From Arctopsyche grandis (lineage: Eukaryota > Arthropoda > Insecta > Trichoptera > Hydropsychidae), in the NCBI RefSeq assembly GCF_051622035.1, contig NC_135360.1, forward strand, positions 9,848,001-9,912,000: 64,000 nt of DNA, given 5' to 3'. The notes below the pieces were generated by a model. The model was not told the origin of the DNA and searched no databases. It worked only from the letters and a program-made list of their open reading frames with translations. A program made the translations under genes and the position numbers. Below are positions 1 through 14,656 of the stretch, in pieces; the stretch's first letter is position 1; each line of letters starts with the position of its first letter.

Positions 1-1697
1 GAGAAAATCGAATAAATAAATAAACACAGATAGAACCGGCTCTCGATGTGGACGAATTGGATCTGTGTTGCCCGCAGCCAAATAGTGCTTATTCAAAGTT
101 TATACAATTAATTTGCAACGTGTAAACAAACGTATAAATAATAAAAAACACATATTGTATTATAGATCCGCTTGTGAATGTGTCGGTTGAATTAAATTGT
201 TGTATATAAATCATCCGGATTGCCTTTTGTACATTTTAAATTAACCGTTCGATTATTGTTCTAGAAAATTCAGATAGATTTCCTTATAGCTTGTGGTATA
301 AATATTAATTACTATATGTATTAGAACGACCTGAATTTCTATTCAATTTGATGATAAGATTAATATGTATCATCGACTGATGAATGCTTGAGACCTTTTC
401 TTAATATACATATGTAGTTCAACTTTAATAAATGTCAGTATTAATTAAACATTAAAAATGTATTTGATTCAATTCTTAAACTGAATGACTATTACACGCA
501 AATTACAATACGCCAGTTAATATGTAGATATGATTTTAGAAGAACCGTAGTACTATAGTATCAAAGTTATAATCTGGTAAATTAAATCGATTTCAATATG
601 CTGTAAAGATTTTTAAGTATGAAAAATTTAAAATATTCAGATTTTAAATATTTAAGGTAACATTCTTGCCAAAAAAATCATCATTCTCAGATTTACAATA
701 TGAATTTTCAATCTTAATTTAAAAATAATACAAATTAATTGACGAGCCAACTTGTAAATCACCATTTCAATGTATTTATTCCAATGGCCATTCCTAACTA
801 TTCATTATGAATTATGTTTATTTCAAATATGTACATATGTACAATATACTGAGAATATATTACATATTGATACAATAGAGTCATTAATTCTGCTTAACCC
901 TTTTGACGTCTCACAAACCGTACGATACATATTTTCAAGCACTTCCAATCACATTCCAAGCGATTCTAATCTCACGATAATTAATTAATTATTGAATGTA
1001 AATCTCATCTCCGACATGCACAAATACATACAAGTGCAGATGGGCTCTCGCTAAACGACTATTCCGTTTCGAAAACTGCAATACCGAATGTGTAACTATA
1101 TAATATATTACATATATATATTAATTGCATAATTTATATGCATCGTCCGATCCGAGGGGCTAAATGTGGGTCATACTGTGAGAAATAACGAGCGTTTAAA
1201 GCAAACCGTACTTACATACATGTAGATGTACACACATCTAATACAAATCGATTAATTGCTCATCTCGAACTGAACGTCTAACTAACTGGTTTGTCGGCTC
1301 TATGGCGACATCGCCGAAATGGGTTTACAGCGTTTGCAATTAAATTCGCGAATTCATCTCCGAAGAAGACTGACGCTTATAGGCATCATTAAACGACATC
1401 GACTGCCAACTTGTTATCAATTAAATCTCAGTACTGAAAATGTTGTCCGTGATGCGGAAAAAAAATGATAGTGTAGTTCTTGTCGTTATGTCACTCTGTG
1501 ATTGGAATTCCGTTTTAGTATGGATAGTTGTAGGGTAGCATCGTTAATGTTATAAAAAACGACTTTACAGGTGTTTCGAATGAATCTGTTCGTGCATAAA
1601 ATGTAAAGTAACTATCCTAGTATTCATTAAACTAAAAACATCATTAAGCCAGACAAAATCAGGAAAATAAATAGCATATTTTATAGGTCATATATAG
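1..1697. other. non-coding, no gene seen
   Basis: AT-rich sequence with stops in all frames every few dozen codons. Contains short TATGTA-type simple sequence. Nothing recognisable. Confidence 0.6.
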
Positions 1698-1827
1698 AGG
1701 TAGGACCGGAAGCGTGCCGTTTATTGTTCAATTGTTGTAAATCCTTTGTAAAAAAGGTTCGGCAAACCTTTAACAATGCATTTACAATATTTGAACAATA
1801 TACAGCCCCCTCAGGGTCCGGGCTTTA
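1698..1827. repeat. fold-back MITE family A, copy 1
   Basis: About 130 bp with inverted ends (GGACCGGAAGCGTGCCG... against ...CAGGGTCCGGGC) and a central hairpin AAAAGGTTCGGCAAACCTTT. It is bounded by an exact 11-bp direct repeat GTCATATATAG (1,687-1,697 and 1,828-1,838), consistent with a target-site duplication of 8-11 bp. Related copies are at 24,251-24,539. No coding capacity. Confidence 0.8.
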
Positions 1828-2043
1828 GTCATATATAGTCCAGAGATCGACTACACGTTGGTACACTATTCTTAATAATGGTCAGCTTCTTAGAAAAACA
1901 ATCAGTCAGTGCAAGGGGGGAAAAAATCTTCTAACAAAGGAGGTATGTAAAAATGTGTCCTTTCTAAGAAATTGACAATAGTGTGTAGCCGAACCCACGT
2001 ATAACCGATCTCTGGTCATAATTAAGTGCGAAAACACACTGAG

Positions 2044-2520
2044 AGGCACGTTACATGTGTTTTTTAAATACTATTGCACATGTAATAAAATGCTTACACG
2101 CATAATCTTTCCTGTGGCACCCAGTCTCAATAATCACCCCCTGGAGTGTTTTCGGTGATATTTTATTCTTGTGTTGATATACACGGGTTTGACAGTGATC
2201 GATAACGGTGATTCCCATATTTGAAGAAATTTAGGAGAAACTTGTCTAAATAATTAGGTCGCACAAATTAACAATGACACAAAGATATGCCCATCAGAGC
2301 TGGAGTCCACCTACGCATCCTGTGCCGCACCTTTGAGTGTGTGTTTACTCAAACCTATGCAAATATTATACATGGATAAAATATCACCGAAAACAATCTA
2401 GGGGGTGAGTTTTGCCAAGATAAAGGATGGTACAGATTTAGAGGTTTTTTACATGTGCAAAAATATCTAAAAAAAAACACGTGCCACGTACCAATCTCTG
2501 TTTGCACTTTAAAAAATGAA
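2044..2520. mobile_element. MITE family B, two overlapping partial copies in opposite orientation
   Basis: The left part contains CACCCCCTGGAGTGTTTTCG in inverted orientation. The right part contains the same block in direct orientation (CACCGAAAACAATCTAGGGG) followed by the family 3' end (AAACACGTGCCACGTACC). It resembles the intact copies at 16,984-17,240 and 53,257-53,557. Interpretation: one copy nested in or recombined with another. Confidence 0.65.
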
Positions 2521-2608
2521 TTTCCGCATATTCAATGAAGCAGATGTTTTAGACAAATTCGTGAAAAAAAGCAAGTGGCTTTTGCATCGTGAACTGACCT
2601 TTTTTGAC

Positions 2609-2880
2609 ATATGAGCCGTTATATTTGAAAATTGGCGGAAGTCCAATTTTCGGTTCCGAAAACAATATTTCCGTTTGACTTGATTCACAAATTGTTATCA
2701 CTACTTTTAATTCGATATCTGCAGAATCTCGGAAAAGCAGAATGTAGTTGGTGGGCCCCCAGTATTTTTAAATATGTATTGTTAAGTGTAAAACATTATA
2801 TTTAATGTTTTGCGCGATATTTCTTGAAATGAAGAAAAGTGGACTTTTGCCACTTTCAATTCTAACGGCTCATACATATG
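2609..2880. mobile_element. MITE family C, copy 1
   Basis: About 270 bp. Left end ATGAGCCGTTATATTTGAAA followed by GGCGGAAGTCC; right end GGACTTTTGCCACTTTC then CGGCTCAT, an inverted repeat of about 35 bp. Interior block TTCACAAATTGTTATCA is shared with the copy at 32.5 kb. Confidence 0.75.
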
Positions 2881-5619
2881 TGGATATAAAAATAATTGCA
2901 TTAGCTAAATTTGAAAACTCTCCAATTCTCCAGCGTTGCATCAATCGAACAAGTTCACATTGCACCGAGGGGTTAACAAGCAGTTCAAACGACTCATTAA
3001 GAAAAAAAAACAAAATTATAACCTACAACATTCCACACTGAATAACGACCTAGGTGTATTTTTTGTGCTGAAAAACTCCAGTCGATTCCGTACGGCAATT
3101 TTACGATCAGACTGTCCGGCGTGTCTTCGGATGACTAAATCGAAAGTTGACGTGTGGTGTTTGTACGTTTGTACCACACTGATGAGGGAATGCCGTTCTC
3201 CCAGATACATCTTCTCGATAATTAGCAGCAAGATCTGGCCATGCATATTATGTGTGTATGTATGAACGTACAGCCAGAGCGAACTTCTCCCATGTGCCCG
3301 TTCATAATTATAATTTATGGGCACTCTCGCGCCGATGCTTGTACGTAATATATCTATTCGAGTTCGACTCGTGCGTCTTTATACTTAGTTCTACACTAAT
3401 TTATAATAATTTATAAATTGTCCGTCCACGCTTGATATGTATTAGAATCGGAAAATACGGCTATTAAATCCTAGCAGTCTCTCTTTCCGATCTGTACGTT
3501 CGGTGTGAAATTTTCTATTCAAATATTGATACGAGACGAACGCGTTTGAAGAATTACATATAGCGTTGAAAGTAATGTAGTATTTAAATCTATGCTTTTT
3601 TTATGTACATAACACACTACATCTGTCTGACTCTTACTTCGTCTGTCCAAAGCATTTCTAGCCTGCAATGAAAATCTTTCAAATTAATCTTTATTCGAAA
3701 AATCAAATGATAATGCTTAATCTTTTTTTTTTCATTTGAATTTCCGTCACAATTTTCAGAGATAAATTTAATCAAAGTATTGTTAAATAATTGATCACAT
3801 GTTTTACTTTATCACAATCAATTAAAAAAACCATCTATGTAGATATAATTATTAATACTAGGTAAGCTCAACTTTCATATACAGATGTATGTGTGTATGT
3901 ATAATATATAAACACATCATCCTAATTTAATATCTCACATGAAGATTGAATATCTAACTATATATGTACAGGTGAACTACATAGATGTAAAAATCGGACG
4001 ATTTTCCTTTAAACCGGAAGCATTCGTGAATACATATTAGGATGTGTGTATGAGTTTGATCGACGTTTAAATGGTCATGTTGTAACACTCGTAAAAGAAA
4101 CACCGTTTACGATGTGATTGTTTTGCTCTTTCTGATGATGAATGATGGTTTGATTGTCCATAAATCCATCATATACATATATCTCAAATACAAACATATG
4201 TGTGTAAAGACCACTAGTTTCACATTATATTCGATATGATATTTTTTACTTAATTTACACCACTTGTAAGATCTATCGTCAAGATTTATAATGTGTCTTT
4301 ATAATTGAATATATGTAAATATGTAGTATGTAGAATTTTTCAAACATGGTATAGTATAAAATCAAATTATTCATATCCTTTCACGACACCTAATTGCTTT
4401 TTCGATACACGTGTTCGTTAAAGACGACATCATATAATGTAACCAGAACCACTCTATGGTATATTTAGTAGGTATGTACATACATAATAGTATAAATTTC
4501 TCAGGTTCAAAAGTCAAGTTGTATTTTCAATCACACGGCAGTTAACACCTAGGAAAATGTACTCCTTAATTGGATTACCAAATTGATACTAAAATTACTA
4601 CATATTTAAAATGATCCAAGTTGTATTCAATCTAACCAAAGATATTCATTAGATCATTAGATCAAAGATCAAAGATAATCCATTGAAAGTATAAAATTTG
4701 ACTATGACAGTTAAAAAGAACTTTCCTTCTCGGAAGTTGGCTCAATTTACCAAACGTTTCTACTTCGAGCAAGTGTTCGTAATTGTCAAAAAGGTTGATC
4801 TTATCACGGGAAGAAAGTCATGCGTCGTTTGTCAATTTTGATAGGAAATTCTCAGAGATGTAAAACAGCTTGTCTCGTTGTGCCCAGCTGGTCTGAGCAG
4901 TTATTTCGCAACATACCTCCAGCAACAGTGCAAGTGGATGGCTATTAATAGGCCATCCGTCCGCTCATTAAGAACGATAAGAGATGGTAGCAAAAGGCAA
5001 ACAGCACCTGGTCGACGCCGATTGCCCTAATGAACCCAGCCTGGGTGCGCCATTAGCCATCGTAAACTTCCAACAATCCTTCACTTTACTTTTACGTGCT
5101 TGTCAATTATAATGTTGTCTATCTACGGCTAGTTATGACGGCCTGGGGAGACTTTCGGATATTAATTAAATCCCCATATTCATCAGTTATGTACATGCAT
5201 ACAAACATACATGTGTACTCACATTGTTAATCAAGTTGATTGTATGTATGTATTGATAACTTTTTATTTTTATTTTTGACGCTCATAATTTTTATGGATT
5301 AAATTGTGAGTCTGTGACTCGTTCTATCTTTTGATTTCAAGCTTGAAGCTTAGCCTCACGAATACTTAATCAACTGTGACAAATTGTCACTCTGCATCAA
5401 AAGAACGGTATTCCAGAATGATTCTACATAATTATATACAGGTTGCTATATTAGTACATACTTGGATTCTTTCGCAGATTTGATTTAGCATTGAATTTTG
5501 GATATTCTAAAAAAATATTTTTATTTATAAATTATATTTACCGTTGGGTGCCATTACCGGTTTTGCCACAATATGTACTTTATATAAATTTAAAACATTA
5601 TTATTTTTAATTTTGAAAT
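2881..5619. other. non-coding, no gene seen
   Basis: AT-rich. ORFs of about 100 codons at 2.9-3.3 kb on both strands overlap each other and look like chance. A somewhat higher-GC stretch at 4,860-5,070 has no coding or RNA signature I recognise. Confidence 0.55.
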
Positions 5620-5900
5620 GATATTCAAATTATTGTGACAAATGAGGATAGGTTGCGAATTTGTTTGTAACCGTTTCAATAATGAAATCAGATAAATTGG
5701 CAAACTCTGGTAAGAAACGATCGATCTGGAGTCACATAACCAGCAGCACAAATCAATGTTTAGCATGTAATGCTTTCAATTGTGTGGTCATGGGTTCTAT
5801 CCCGTATGCTGCTGGATATGTGACCTCAAGGTCGATCGTTTCCTATCAGAATTTTTTCAATTTATCTGATTTCATTGAAACGGTTCCAACAAATTAGAAA
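5620..5900. repeat. inverted pair of SINE bodies
   Basis: Two arms of about 78 bp, 5,670-5,748 and 5,808-5,886, are reverse complements with few mismatches (CCGTTTCAATAATGAAATCA against TGATTTCATTGAAACGG). About 60 bp containing a B-box-like GGTTCTATCC separate them. They are two copies of the same SINE body head to head, able to form a long hairpin. Confidence 0.7.
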
Positions 5901-6042
5901 CTCTATCCCTATCCCTTTCGCAAAAAATCTAATGATTCATCATCTAGATGTCATCTAGGCCATAGATGTCGTGTTTAATAAATGGGTTCATACCTGTTTA
6001 AATGTTTAATAAATAATTCTTAATCTGTATATCACGTTGTAT

Positions 6043-6145
6043 TATATAACCAAGGTCTGGCCAGCAGAACTAGGTAAGGGATTGAATCCATGACCCCTCA
6101 GTTGACAGTATTACATATGTATACCTCTGAGCTATATTGCTTATA
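6043..6145 (-). mobile_element. tRNA-like SINE head
   Basis: On the minus strand, TAGCTCAGAGGTA (A box) is followed about 40 nt later by GGATTCAATCC (B box) and then CTGCTGGCC. It has the spacing of a tRNA-derived promoter but does not fold as a complete tRNA, so I call a SINE head, not a tRNA gene. Confidence 0.5.
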
Positions 6146-9100
6146 GAATTTGGATTGTATTTACAAACTTCTAAATATATACATGCATATCTCAAAATAT
6201 AACTCTGAAATTGTTATCAATCTATAAAGTCAATAAATATTAAGTACTTTCACTCAAAAATGGACCAATAACATGAGTCAATAGTCTTCCATACTCTCTT
6301 CTACCTATAAATTTTATAAATATGTATGGTTTCATCTAATTTTGATAAAGAACTGATTTTTGAATTTGAGAAAAAAATGTTCCAAAATATTAAAAAAAAA
6401 AACCGCCTCGTAAATTTCCCATAGTTGAACGATTTTTGAACTAAAATAATTAAGCATATTAATTAAAAATGTTCGAAACATGTCTTCACATGTCATGTAC
6501 TTTTGAGAGCGTACAAAATTTATACAGCAACCTGGTACAAATAAATCAACTCCGGAAACATTTTCGATTAATTATCGTCGAAAATTTTTCGCCAAAGATG
6601 TTTATCGCCCACGCGCCAAATATCTCCAATTAATATTCATACACATATATTTATATTATAATAATACCGCATTACAAAACACAATCGAGCCGATAAGTAG
6701 ACAATTTCTTACGCGGAGAAATTTCACGCGGACATCCGCACCGGCGACATTTTAAAAACTGGTCCGCGTTTCGGAAACGAGATGATGTCCGCTAATTTGT
6801 CATCCGGAGCGCATTCTTCGCGGGACCAACAACCTAACCAACCACTGGGTCAAAAAAAACGTCCACGTTTGTGCACATACATATATATGTATGTATATTT
6901 GTTTGTATTCGTCGTCGAACGGGACTCGGCTCGCGCTCTCGAGTCTTTTTGTTGTTGTTTGTTTGTTGTCCGTCTAACGAACCGACCGCTACATAAAATA
7001 AATCCGTACAATTTAATGCCCGATCGACGAGTGAAAGTGCATGTTTTTTATTGCTCTTTACTTCGATTCAAAATCGCACCTGCCACCCGAGAGATACCGA
7101 GTCATCAATAAGCGATTAGGTGATTCGGTCTCTTGAATCATTGACGGACCGCGCCGTAATGCGTTTTCTTCCAATCGAATCTTACTACGGACTCCGTAGT
7201 ACGGAATAAGCATGTAAAGGTGGTCATCCACATTGAGATTTATCTGTAGACAAGCCTCTATAGAAGCCATTCGTTTCTTGAAATATTTTGTCGAACAAAA
7301 GATACTACTTACATTTAGTAGCTTAACTTCATCATTATACACATGTATGTATATCGCGTCCTTTAGTTTTGTTTAATAGTTTTTAATACAGTTTTGCTTC
7401 TACATATTATGTCAATAGAAATTAGAAGTCTTCAAAATCGTAGTAATTTTTCAAATCGAACATGCTTTAAATGTATTGGAAACAGATACATGTGCCTTGG
7501 AACTACATTAATGACCAATAATTGAATACATGCCGCGAATAAGATGGAAACTGGCTAAGTTATATTTTATATTTTATAAATATAAAATCTTCAGAAATGT
7601 TAACACTTGAAACCACGTTATTCCACTAAGTGCGCGCAAAAATCCAAGTAGAAACGAAAAAGAAAGAGAATATTTTTATAAATGAGACGAATGATATAAT
7701 CACATATACGCTTATTCACATACAGCAAAAGTGCTTTTTCAAAAACGTATCAATTCCTTTCCAAAAACCATCCATTGAAATGCCAGCGGGCAAATCACTG
7801 GTATGTATATCTTATATATAGGTATAAACCTGAAACGACGTCTGTAATTCGTTTCTGATTGGCTGGATTGGTCGGTCGTTAAATTTTTTTTTCGATTCAA
7901 ATTAATTTAATTAAACGATAAATCAATTTTTTTTTCGTGTTTCGACTGTATTTTCACTATTATACTACATTTCCATTTATCGAGCGAAACCAGGTAGCAC
8001 CACTAGTCTATAATAAAAACAAAAAGGATCTAAGACAGCTAACTGGAGTATGAATATGAATAATCATCATTTGTACATGGCTTTTTATGTATTCAATCAA
8101 AATCGGTGATTCCCATATATGAAGAAATGTAGAAATAATAAGATCATACGAATTAGCAATGGCATGAAGATTCGCCGAATATAGATGGAAACCACAAGTA
8201 CGTCCCGTGCCACACTTTTAAGTGTGTTCTTACTAAGGATCGGCGCCAGAGTGCTTTTGCCCAAGAAAATGAGTTCACCAATCTCAATTTCTATTGTGAA
8301 CCTTTTTTTTTACTCTCTAGCTTTGTAGGACAATAGTAATTAACCCTAGTCTATTCTATTATAAATCGACAAGTTGCTGGTATCTATGAATCCGCTATGA
8401 ATTGTCTACAGACAAATTTCTACGTGTATGTCCACCTTAGGTTGCACGCTGTTTGTATTAATTAATTCCTCACAATGAGCTTCTTAGATGGCCCGTTACT
8501 TACATATGTATGTACATATGTAGGTGTTTTTATATCATTAGTGGGTTGTGGGCTTTCGATAAATCGAACTAATTAATGTGTCGTTGAAGTGTGTCGATTG
8601 AAATGTATGAATAGGAAATGTTTTGATTTGTTTGCGTAGTCATGTTTGCATTGATTGAAACAATGCGTATGGGTCTTAATAGTGTTTTAATTCCTGTACT
8701 TCTTGTAGTGTTTGTGTGTGGAGAATTTTCCTGTCTGTTTGGTAGACGTCTTTCATTCGAATACCACTTTGAAAGCATTGAAATAGTCCTATTGAATAAT
8801 TGATAGATCTGTTGGATGTTCTCTAGTATTACAAACAGTGCTAGTGTGAAATTTCTCTGCAAAAAATATTAATTATATGCCATAGGATTAGATTTTTTTT
8901 ATACACTTCATTAATATTTGCTTGTAATACATTAATAGCTTTGAGCTCATTAATAGAAACTTTTGATTTCTTAACTTAACTCGTCAAACAACTTAAGTCC
9001 TCATATTTCAATATGTTCTGTATACGTATATAATACATATATTTTAATGGTCCTCGTTTCACCTAATTTTACCTCATTTTTATCTATTACATATATACGA

Positions 9101-11194
9101 AATATCTAAAGATGAAGTTTTTATGGTTTATAAAAATTACATATGTACACATGTATATTTTGGAAATAACACCATTAAGCCTATCACATTGAATAAACCA
9201 AAAGTGGTACATTTCTGTTTTCCTCTTGTTGTTATCTCCCAAACCGCTGAAACTTTTTCAATACATATGTATGTATATATGTATATATTATGACTTTTTT
9301 TTCATTTTACTCTTTAAGCATAAATAATTTTATTACATACATCTCCACTACAAAGAAAAAAACATATTTCAAATTGGGCTCAAAAGCATATTTCTTTTTT
9401 GTATCAAGATTCAGATTATGTGTTTTTTATGATTTTATTTGTATTTATTATAATACGAAAAAAAATTTTTCAGCAAAATAGTGCATGTATTATAAATAAA
9501 TGTACATATATAATATACTTATGTTAATCACAAAAGAAGAAAAAACATTTTTAACTGCACCGTATTTTTATACAACTGTATTATTATATGTATTTTTTGT
9601 ACTTTCACAATCATTTTTACTTGTAGAAGACATACATATGTACATAATGAAAGGCTTTCATATTTATCACTTCTATATCAAATACATTTATGATACTTAA
9701 ATTTTATTGGATTCTTATATTGATTCGTATAAACAATCGCCGACTTTAATTGATACATATATTGCAGTGACTTCGCTATTAACTAACATAAATAGCATCG
9801 TATTTAAACAAACACTTCGATATTTACTTTGTCGGAATATTTCAGATCGCAAAGAGATAATTAGACCAATATAAATTCGCAAAAACCATTTTCTTATCTA
9901 CATCGCAAAATACAAACTAGGGCACGAACAAATCTGTCAAAATTTCATGGTCGATTTTTAACACGATTACGATACTTTATCGCCACACACGTACTATAGA
10001 TATAACACTCTAAGATAATATATAATAGAAATTTGTTACATCGCTTCTTAGATCCGACTGCGATTGTTCCAATTTATTATATCGCCGTGTACCTCGAGAG
10101 CTATACAAACACAAAAGAACAGCGTCGTGAACATGCCCGAAAAATCATCGCCCGAAATGTAATAATATAATAAAACACCATCGACATCGAACCGAACAAT
10201 GGAAGAGCTGTTTGAGATGAATCGCGACGGAAGTGAAACCGTAAGATCGCCAGCGTTAACACTGTAACGGCAGGAACGAGCAAATAAAATTTAACTTCAT
10301 TTCGGCCGATTCTCGGAGGACTTTCTTCTCGAGCGACACGAGACAATGAGACTGCGGATCTGATAAAGTGGCGGTCCCAGAAATATAATAAGCAATAACA
10401 GCCTTCGGCGGACAATGGCCGTCGGAGTGTACCTGGGCAGGTGTTGGGTCGGTCGTCGACAACAATAAAACCGACCGGATTTCGCGAGATGTACAATAAG
10501 TATCGCTGCTGGAAAACGCCGGCTTCCTTTTCTCTCTCAGAGCAAAAAGGAAATTCCTATCTGTGCTTATTTTCTCATTTTCTCGAAGCTTACATATATA
10601 TCGGAACAATGTGGTTGCACTTTAAGCGAGCGCTTTGTCGATGTTCAGTGAGCTTAGATGTTCCAGATAGGATGCTTAGAATAAATCATTTGAAACTGGA
10701 ATATAGTTCTGTGTAATTCTATTTTGTAAAGGTTTTGTTCTAATTTTTAGTAAATATTCTACTGATGTATGTATGTAGAACGATATGTAGAACGTTCTGT
10801 CTATAATTCAAATCCTGATTTATACTTGTATTAGTTGTAGAATATTAGTTGAATATTCTACGAATTTGAAAATTATATGGCAACAAATTAAATGGTCAGG
10901 TTTTGATATGGCCAGTAACTTTTACAAAATTTTTATGATAATAGAATACTATATAGATAAAAATGAATGGTCGGTAAACTGCTTATTTTTTTAATTTACT
11001 CACCAAATAAATACATATATATTTAGAAAAAAACGTTAGAAGTTTTCAATTGACCAAACATTCTATTGATAAAATCATCGCAAAATTTTGCGAACATAGT
11101 AATTACATTTGCATATTGAATTAAATTAAATTAATATTTTTTCATGATGCCATGGCGGGTTGTCCCTGAGTGAAACCTTTGGTATCAAACTTGT
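6146..11194. other. non-coding, no gene seen
   Basis: Alternating AT-rich and moderate-GC blocks (6.7-7.1 and 10.1-10.7 kb). The moderate-GC blocks are open in several frames on both strands but give no recognisable protein; they may be regulatory sequence or non-coding exons. Contains the MITE B fragment at 8.1 kb. Confidence 0.5.
8101..8245. mobile_element. MITE family B fragment
   Basis: Shares ATCGGTGATTCCCATATATG-like and CCGTGCCACACTTTTAAGTG blocks with the element at 2.2-2.35 kb. Both ends are missing. Confidence 0.5.
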
Positions 11195-11425
11195 ATATAT
11201 ATAAATTTATAGATTTTAAATTTGAAATCATATTCAAACAGTGGTGACAAATAGTAAGTAGGGTTTTGCCCATTTTTATGTAGAACCGTTTCAACAACGA
11301 AATCAGATAAATTGGCAAACTCTGATGGGAAAGGATTGACTTGGAATCACAAATATTCAAGCCTGACCAAGTGTACTGCAGAAATATCACAAATAAATTC
11401 TTTTCAATCGAGGAAAACCCAGGCT
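11195..11425 (-). mobile_element. SINE copy, body only
   Basis: Minus-strand copy of the SINE body: AACCGTTTCAACAACGAAAT, CAGATAAATTGGCAAACTCT and GTTTTCCTCGATTGAAAAG (reverse). It is the closest match to the 27.3 kb copy around the AAGAATTT...TGTGA block. The tRNA-like head is not recognisable. Confidence 0.6.
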
Positions 11426-11631
11426 AACACTTGGGGACTTCTCTGCGGTTAGCATTAACGCAACTACTAAGCTTTTTTTTATGTATTTACATATATGTAG
11501 CTCTGGCTTAGGAGCATTTTATCGAGTATTGAATTATAATTTTACTATATTCATAAATGTCATAGCTTTCTTTAGCTAACAATACACAAAGTGGAAATTA
11601 TCAATAAACATTTTTATGTTCATACATGTAC

Positions 11632-11734
<103 letters not shown>

Positions 11735-11779
11735 TATAAATAATAGAAAGGATGTATCGTCTCATACAATGTATAACAA

Positions 11780-14534
11780 GTAAATTGAAATATTATTAAC
11801 GATGTGTTTAAATTTATGTATATGTACATAGGTTGACTGTGGCACATCTTTATTGACTGTTCATGCTTTCATGAATAATTGCTAATATAAATATTTTACG
11901 ATTAAAAACAAATTGCTTTACAGAAGTATGATTTGGACCAAAAAATGTAAAAATTATTCACAACAATTGAAACAATCATTGCTAATTATTTTTCGTCGAT
12001 TTACGTGATTATTTCAGCCGTTGCTAGAGAGTGAAAATTTTCCGTTGGTAAATTTCGATTTCAGTGAAAGCGGCACTGCTGAAATTCATGTACGAAAAAT
12101 AATCAGAATAAATAATGTAAATTGACTTAATTAATATAAAAAAAATTTCACTAACGATTGCGCGCTAAATTTCAAATATGATGAATCGAGTAAAATAACT
12201 TCGGCAAAATTTCGGATTTGCATTACATCGTTGATTTAACTGTATTTGATCAAAACTTTCATGTCAAAGGTTTAATTTTAATTGCACTATTCCGTTACAA
12301 AGCAATTATGCACACATTAAAAACCAGTTCGTTTCGCGGCGGATGAAATTTTACGTGTAAAAGCATCTCTCAACATTGTGACGTCGATGTTAAGAATTAA
12401 TTTAATTGAAAAGCTCGATATGATGGATTTAACAGCGCTGCGGATATGAAGGCTGGCCGAAAGTTGTGCACCTGTCAGAAGCTGGAATCACGACTTTATC
12501 CGCTTTCGAAACCATTGTTTCGAATTTTTTTTTTCTCGCTTAAGCCATCTTGCAGTGATACATATTTGACGAGCTTCTCGAGCTCGTAATTCAGTTCGAC
12601 AGCGGACGAAAAAATTCACAACAATAACAGCTTAAAAAATAAGAATAATAAGTACAACTGAAACAGAATGAATAAATCAAAATAGAATACGAAGGAGCGA
12701 CGCGAAATCACGATTTTTTGGTTTCACGACTTTCGCGGGTGGGGGAGAGACACATCAAATTAATCTCTTTTTAGAGATGTATTTTATAACTGGTCTTTTT
12801 TTTTTGTTTTGCAGAAAATTTTTAATATCGTTTAAGAGATCCTACACAGTTTTGCAACCGCGTATAACGAAATTGTCTATAATAATAATAATCGAGCACA
12901 ATTAATCAACGAATAAAAATTAATTGGATTAGGCGAATGTTCACCTGAATCGTATCAATAAAGAATGTATAAGGAAAGTTGAAAGACTTATGCATATATA
13001 TTATATATATAAACAGAAGAAAGTTTCTTTATTTATTTGACAGTTTATAGTTAATCAATACTTATATACATACATTCAACTGAATTTTTTTGAACGAAAA
13101 GTACGTCATTCATAATATATGTAGGTATAATCTCTCTTTAAAATATCTCTTTAAATGAGAATTGAATTCAATGAGAAATTTTAGCTTTATTAATATTTGT
13201 TCTTCATTTCGTTTAATTATATGATAATATTTTATTGTTGATTCAAAAATAAATTGCATTTATATTTTTGTATTGAAAAATAAAACCTAATATGCATTAA
13301 AGACATCGATGCATGAGTGTAGCGAAACCCGCTCGTGAAAATCTTTCTTGGCACAATTTTGATCAAATACGTCAAATATGTACACATTTTCCATCATAAC
13401 AAAATTAGCATACAATTTTTTAGCGATTGGCGATAGCAAAGTAGTATGTTGGTCACACGTGTTAAGCGTTAATAAACTCCATCTTACGACTCGTACAAAT
13501 GTGACTAAAATCCACGACACATACATACATATATTATAACACTATCGTATTTATCACATTGAAAAATTGTATCCGAATAAAACAAATAAGTTTGCGCAAA
13601 AAAATGTAGAATTTTCTACGGCGGTATAAAAAATCAAAATCACGATCAGATATATCAGTGTTCCGTTTTTGAACCAAAAAAAAAAATTACACTGATAATA
13701 CCACGACGACGACGGTGTTCAAAATCTAAGTACGATGTTTGCCGCGTATGCTTGTTTTATATAATTATATATGGAAATGATTTTTTTCGACGACCAGATA
13801 GATACGTATACGTGCAGTAGAAAATTAGCAAAGCAAATATACTGGGGGATATTTGAAGCCCACCGGCGAAAGTAATTTCGTATACCTATAAATATATATG
13901 TATATAATACGAATCGGATCAACGGATTCGATTCAGAAAAACTGACGTACAAAATCGGACCAATAATATCGTTGATTTATGGGTTATTTTTTCCCGTTAA
14001 ATTCGTATAGATAACTAGACGTTTGTTTGCTACGAACATTTTTTACCGGAAATATATCGAATTATTATACGTACGTATCGACTATCTTTGCTTATTTCTT
14101 TATGATAACTAAGTATTCAAACCGTTCAAAAACGAATTCATAGCGAGAATTTAAATTGGTGAATATCAATCAAATACCTCATTCGTAAAACAAGACTAAA
14201 TTATTATATTTCACCGAAGTTTTACTCTATGCTAATAATTCAAACATAAATAGCACCAATTCCAAATTTTATTCAACAATCTAAGAGCTTTAAAGCTCTC
14301 TTCTTTTTTTATAATCTTTGAACCATTTTTTTGGTTGTCCATAAATCATTTGTATGAAAACTATTTCTTATTGAAGAAAATTTGGGGTGAATGAGCTTTA
14401 TTAGGTACTTGTATGTCAATAAAGATGATATTCAATACATTTAAAAATTTATTACAAACTAAGAAAAATTCCCAGATTTCTTAAAGATAAAATTCGTTTA
14501 TAAATAAGTATCATATACAAACTTTTTTCTTTAT
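11780..14534. other. non-coding, no gene seen
   Basis: AT-rich. A moderate-GC segment at 12.3-12.75 kb and a short one near 13.3-13.5 kb show no ORF of interest. Confidence 0.55.
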
Positions 14535-14656
14535 ATACATATGTACATATGTACATTTTATATATGTACATATGTACATTTTACATATTTACATATGTAC
14601 ATTTTAAGACAGTGCTCATATTTGTTTTAAGACAGTGCTCACATTGTTTGAAATTT
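14535..14656. repeat. local tandem repeats
   Basis: Three units of ACATATGTACATTTTA-type sequence (about 14,535-14,605), then two copies of TTTTAAGACAGTGCTCA(T/C)A (14,603-14,650). Confidence 0.75.

Noticed and set aside
10101..10716. Overlapping ORFs of 91-131 codons on both strands
   Set aside because: Several frames on both strands are open at once because of local GC content. None of the translations has domain-like composition or splice context, so chance is the simpler reading.
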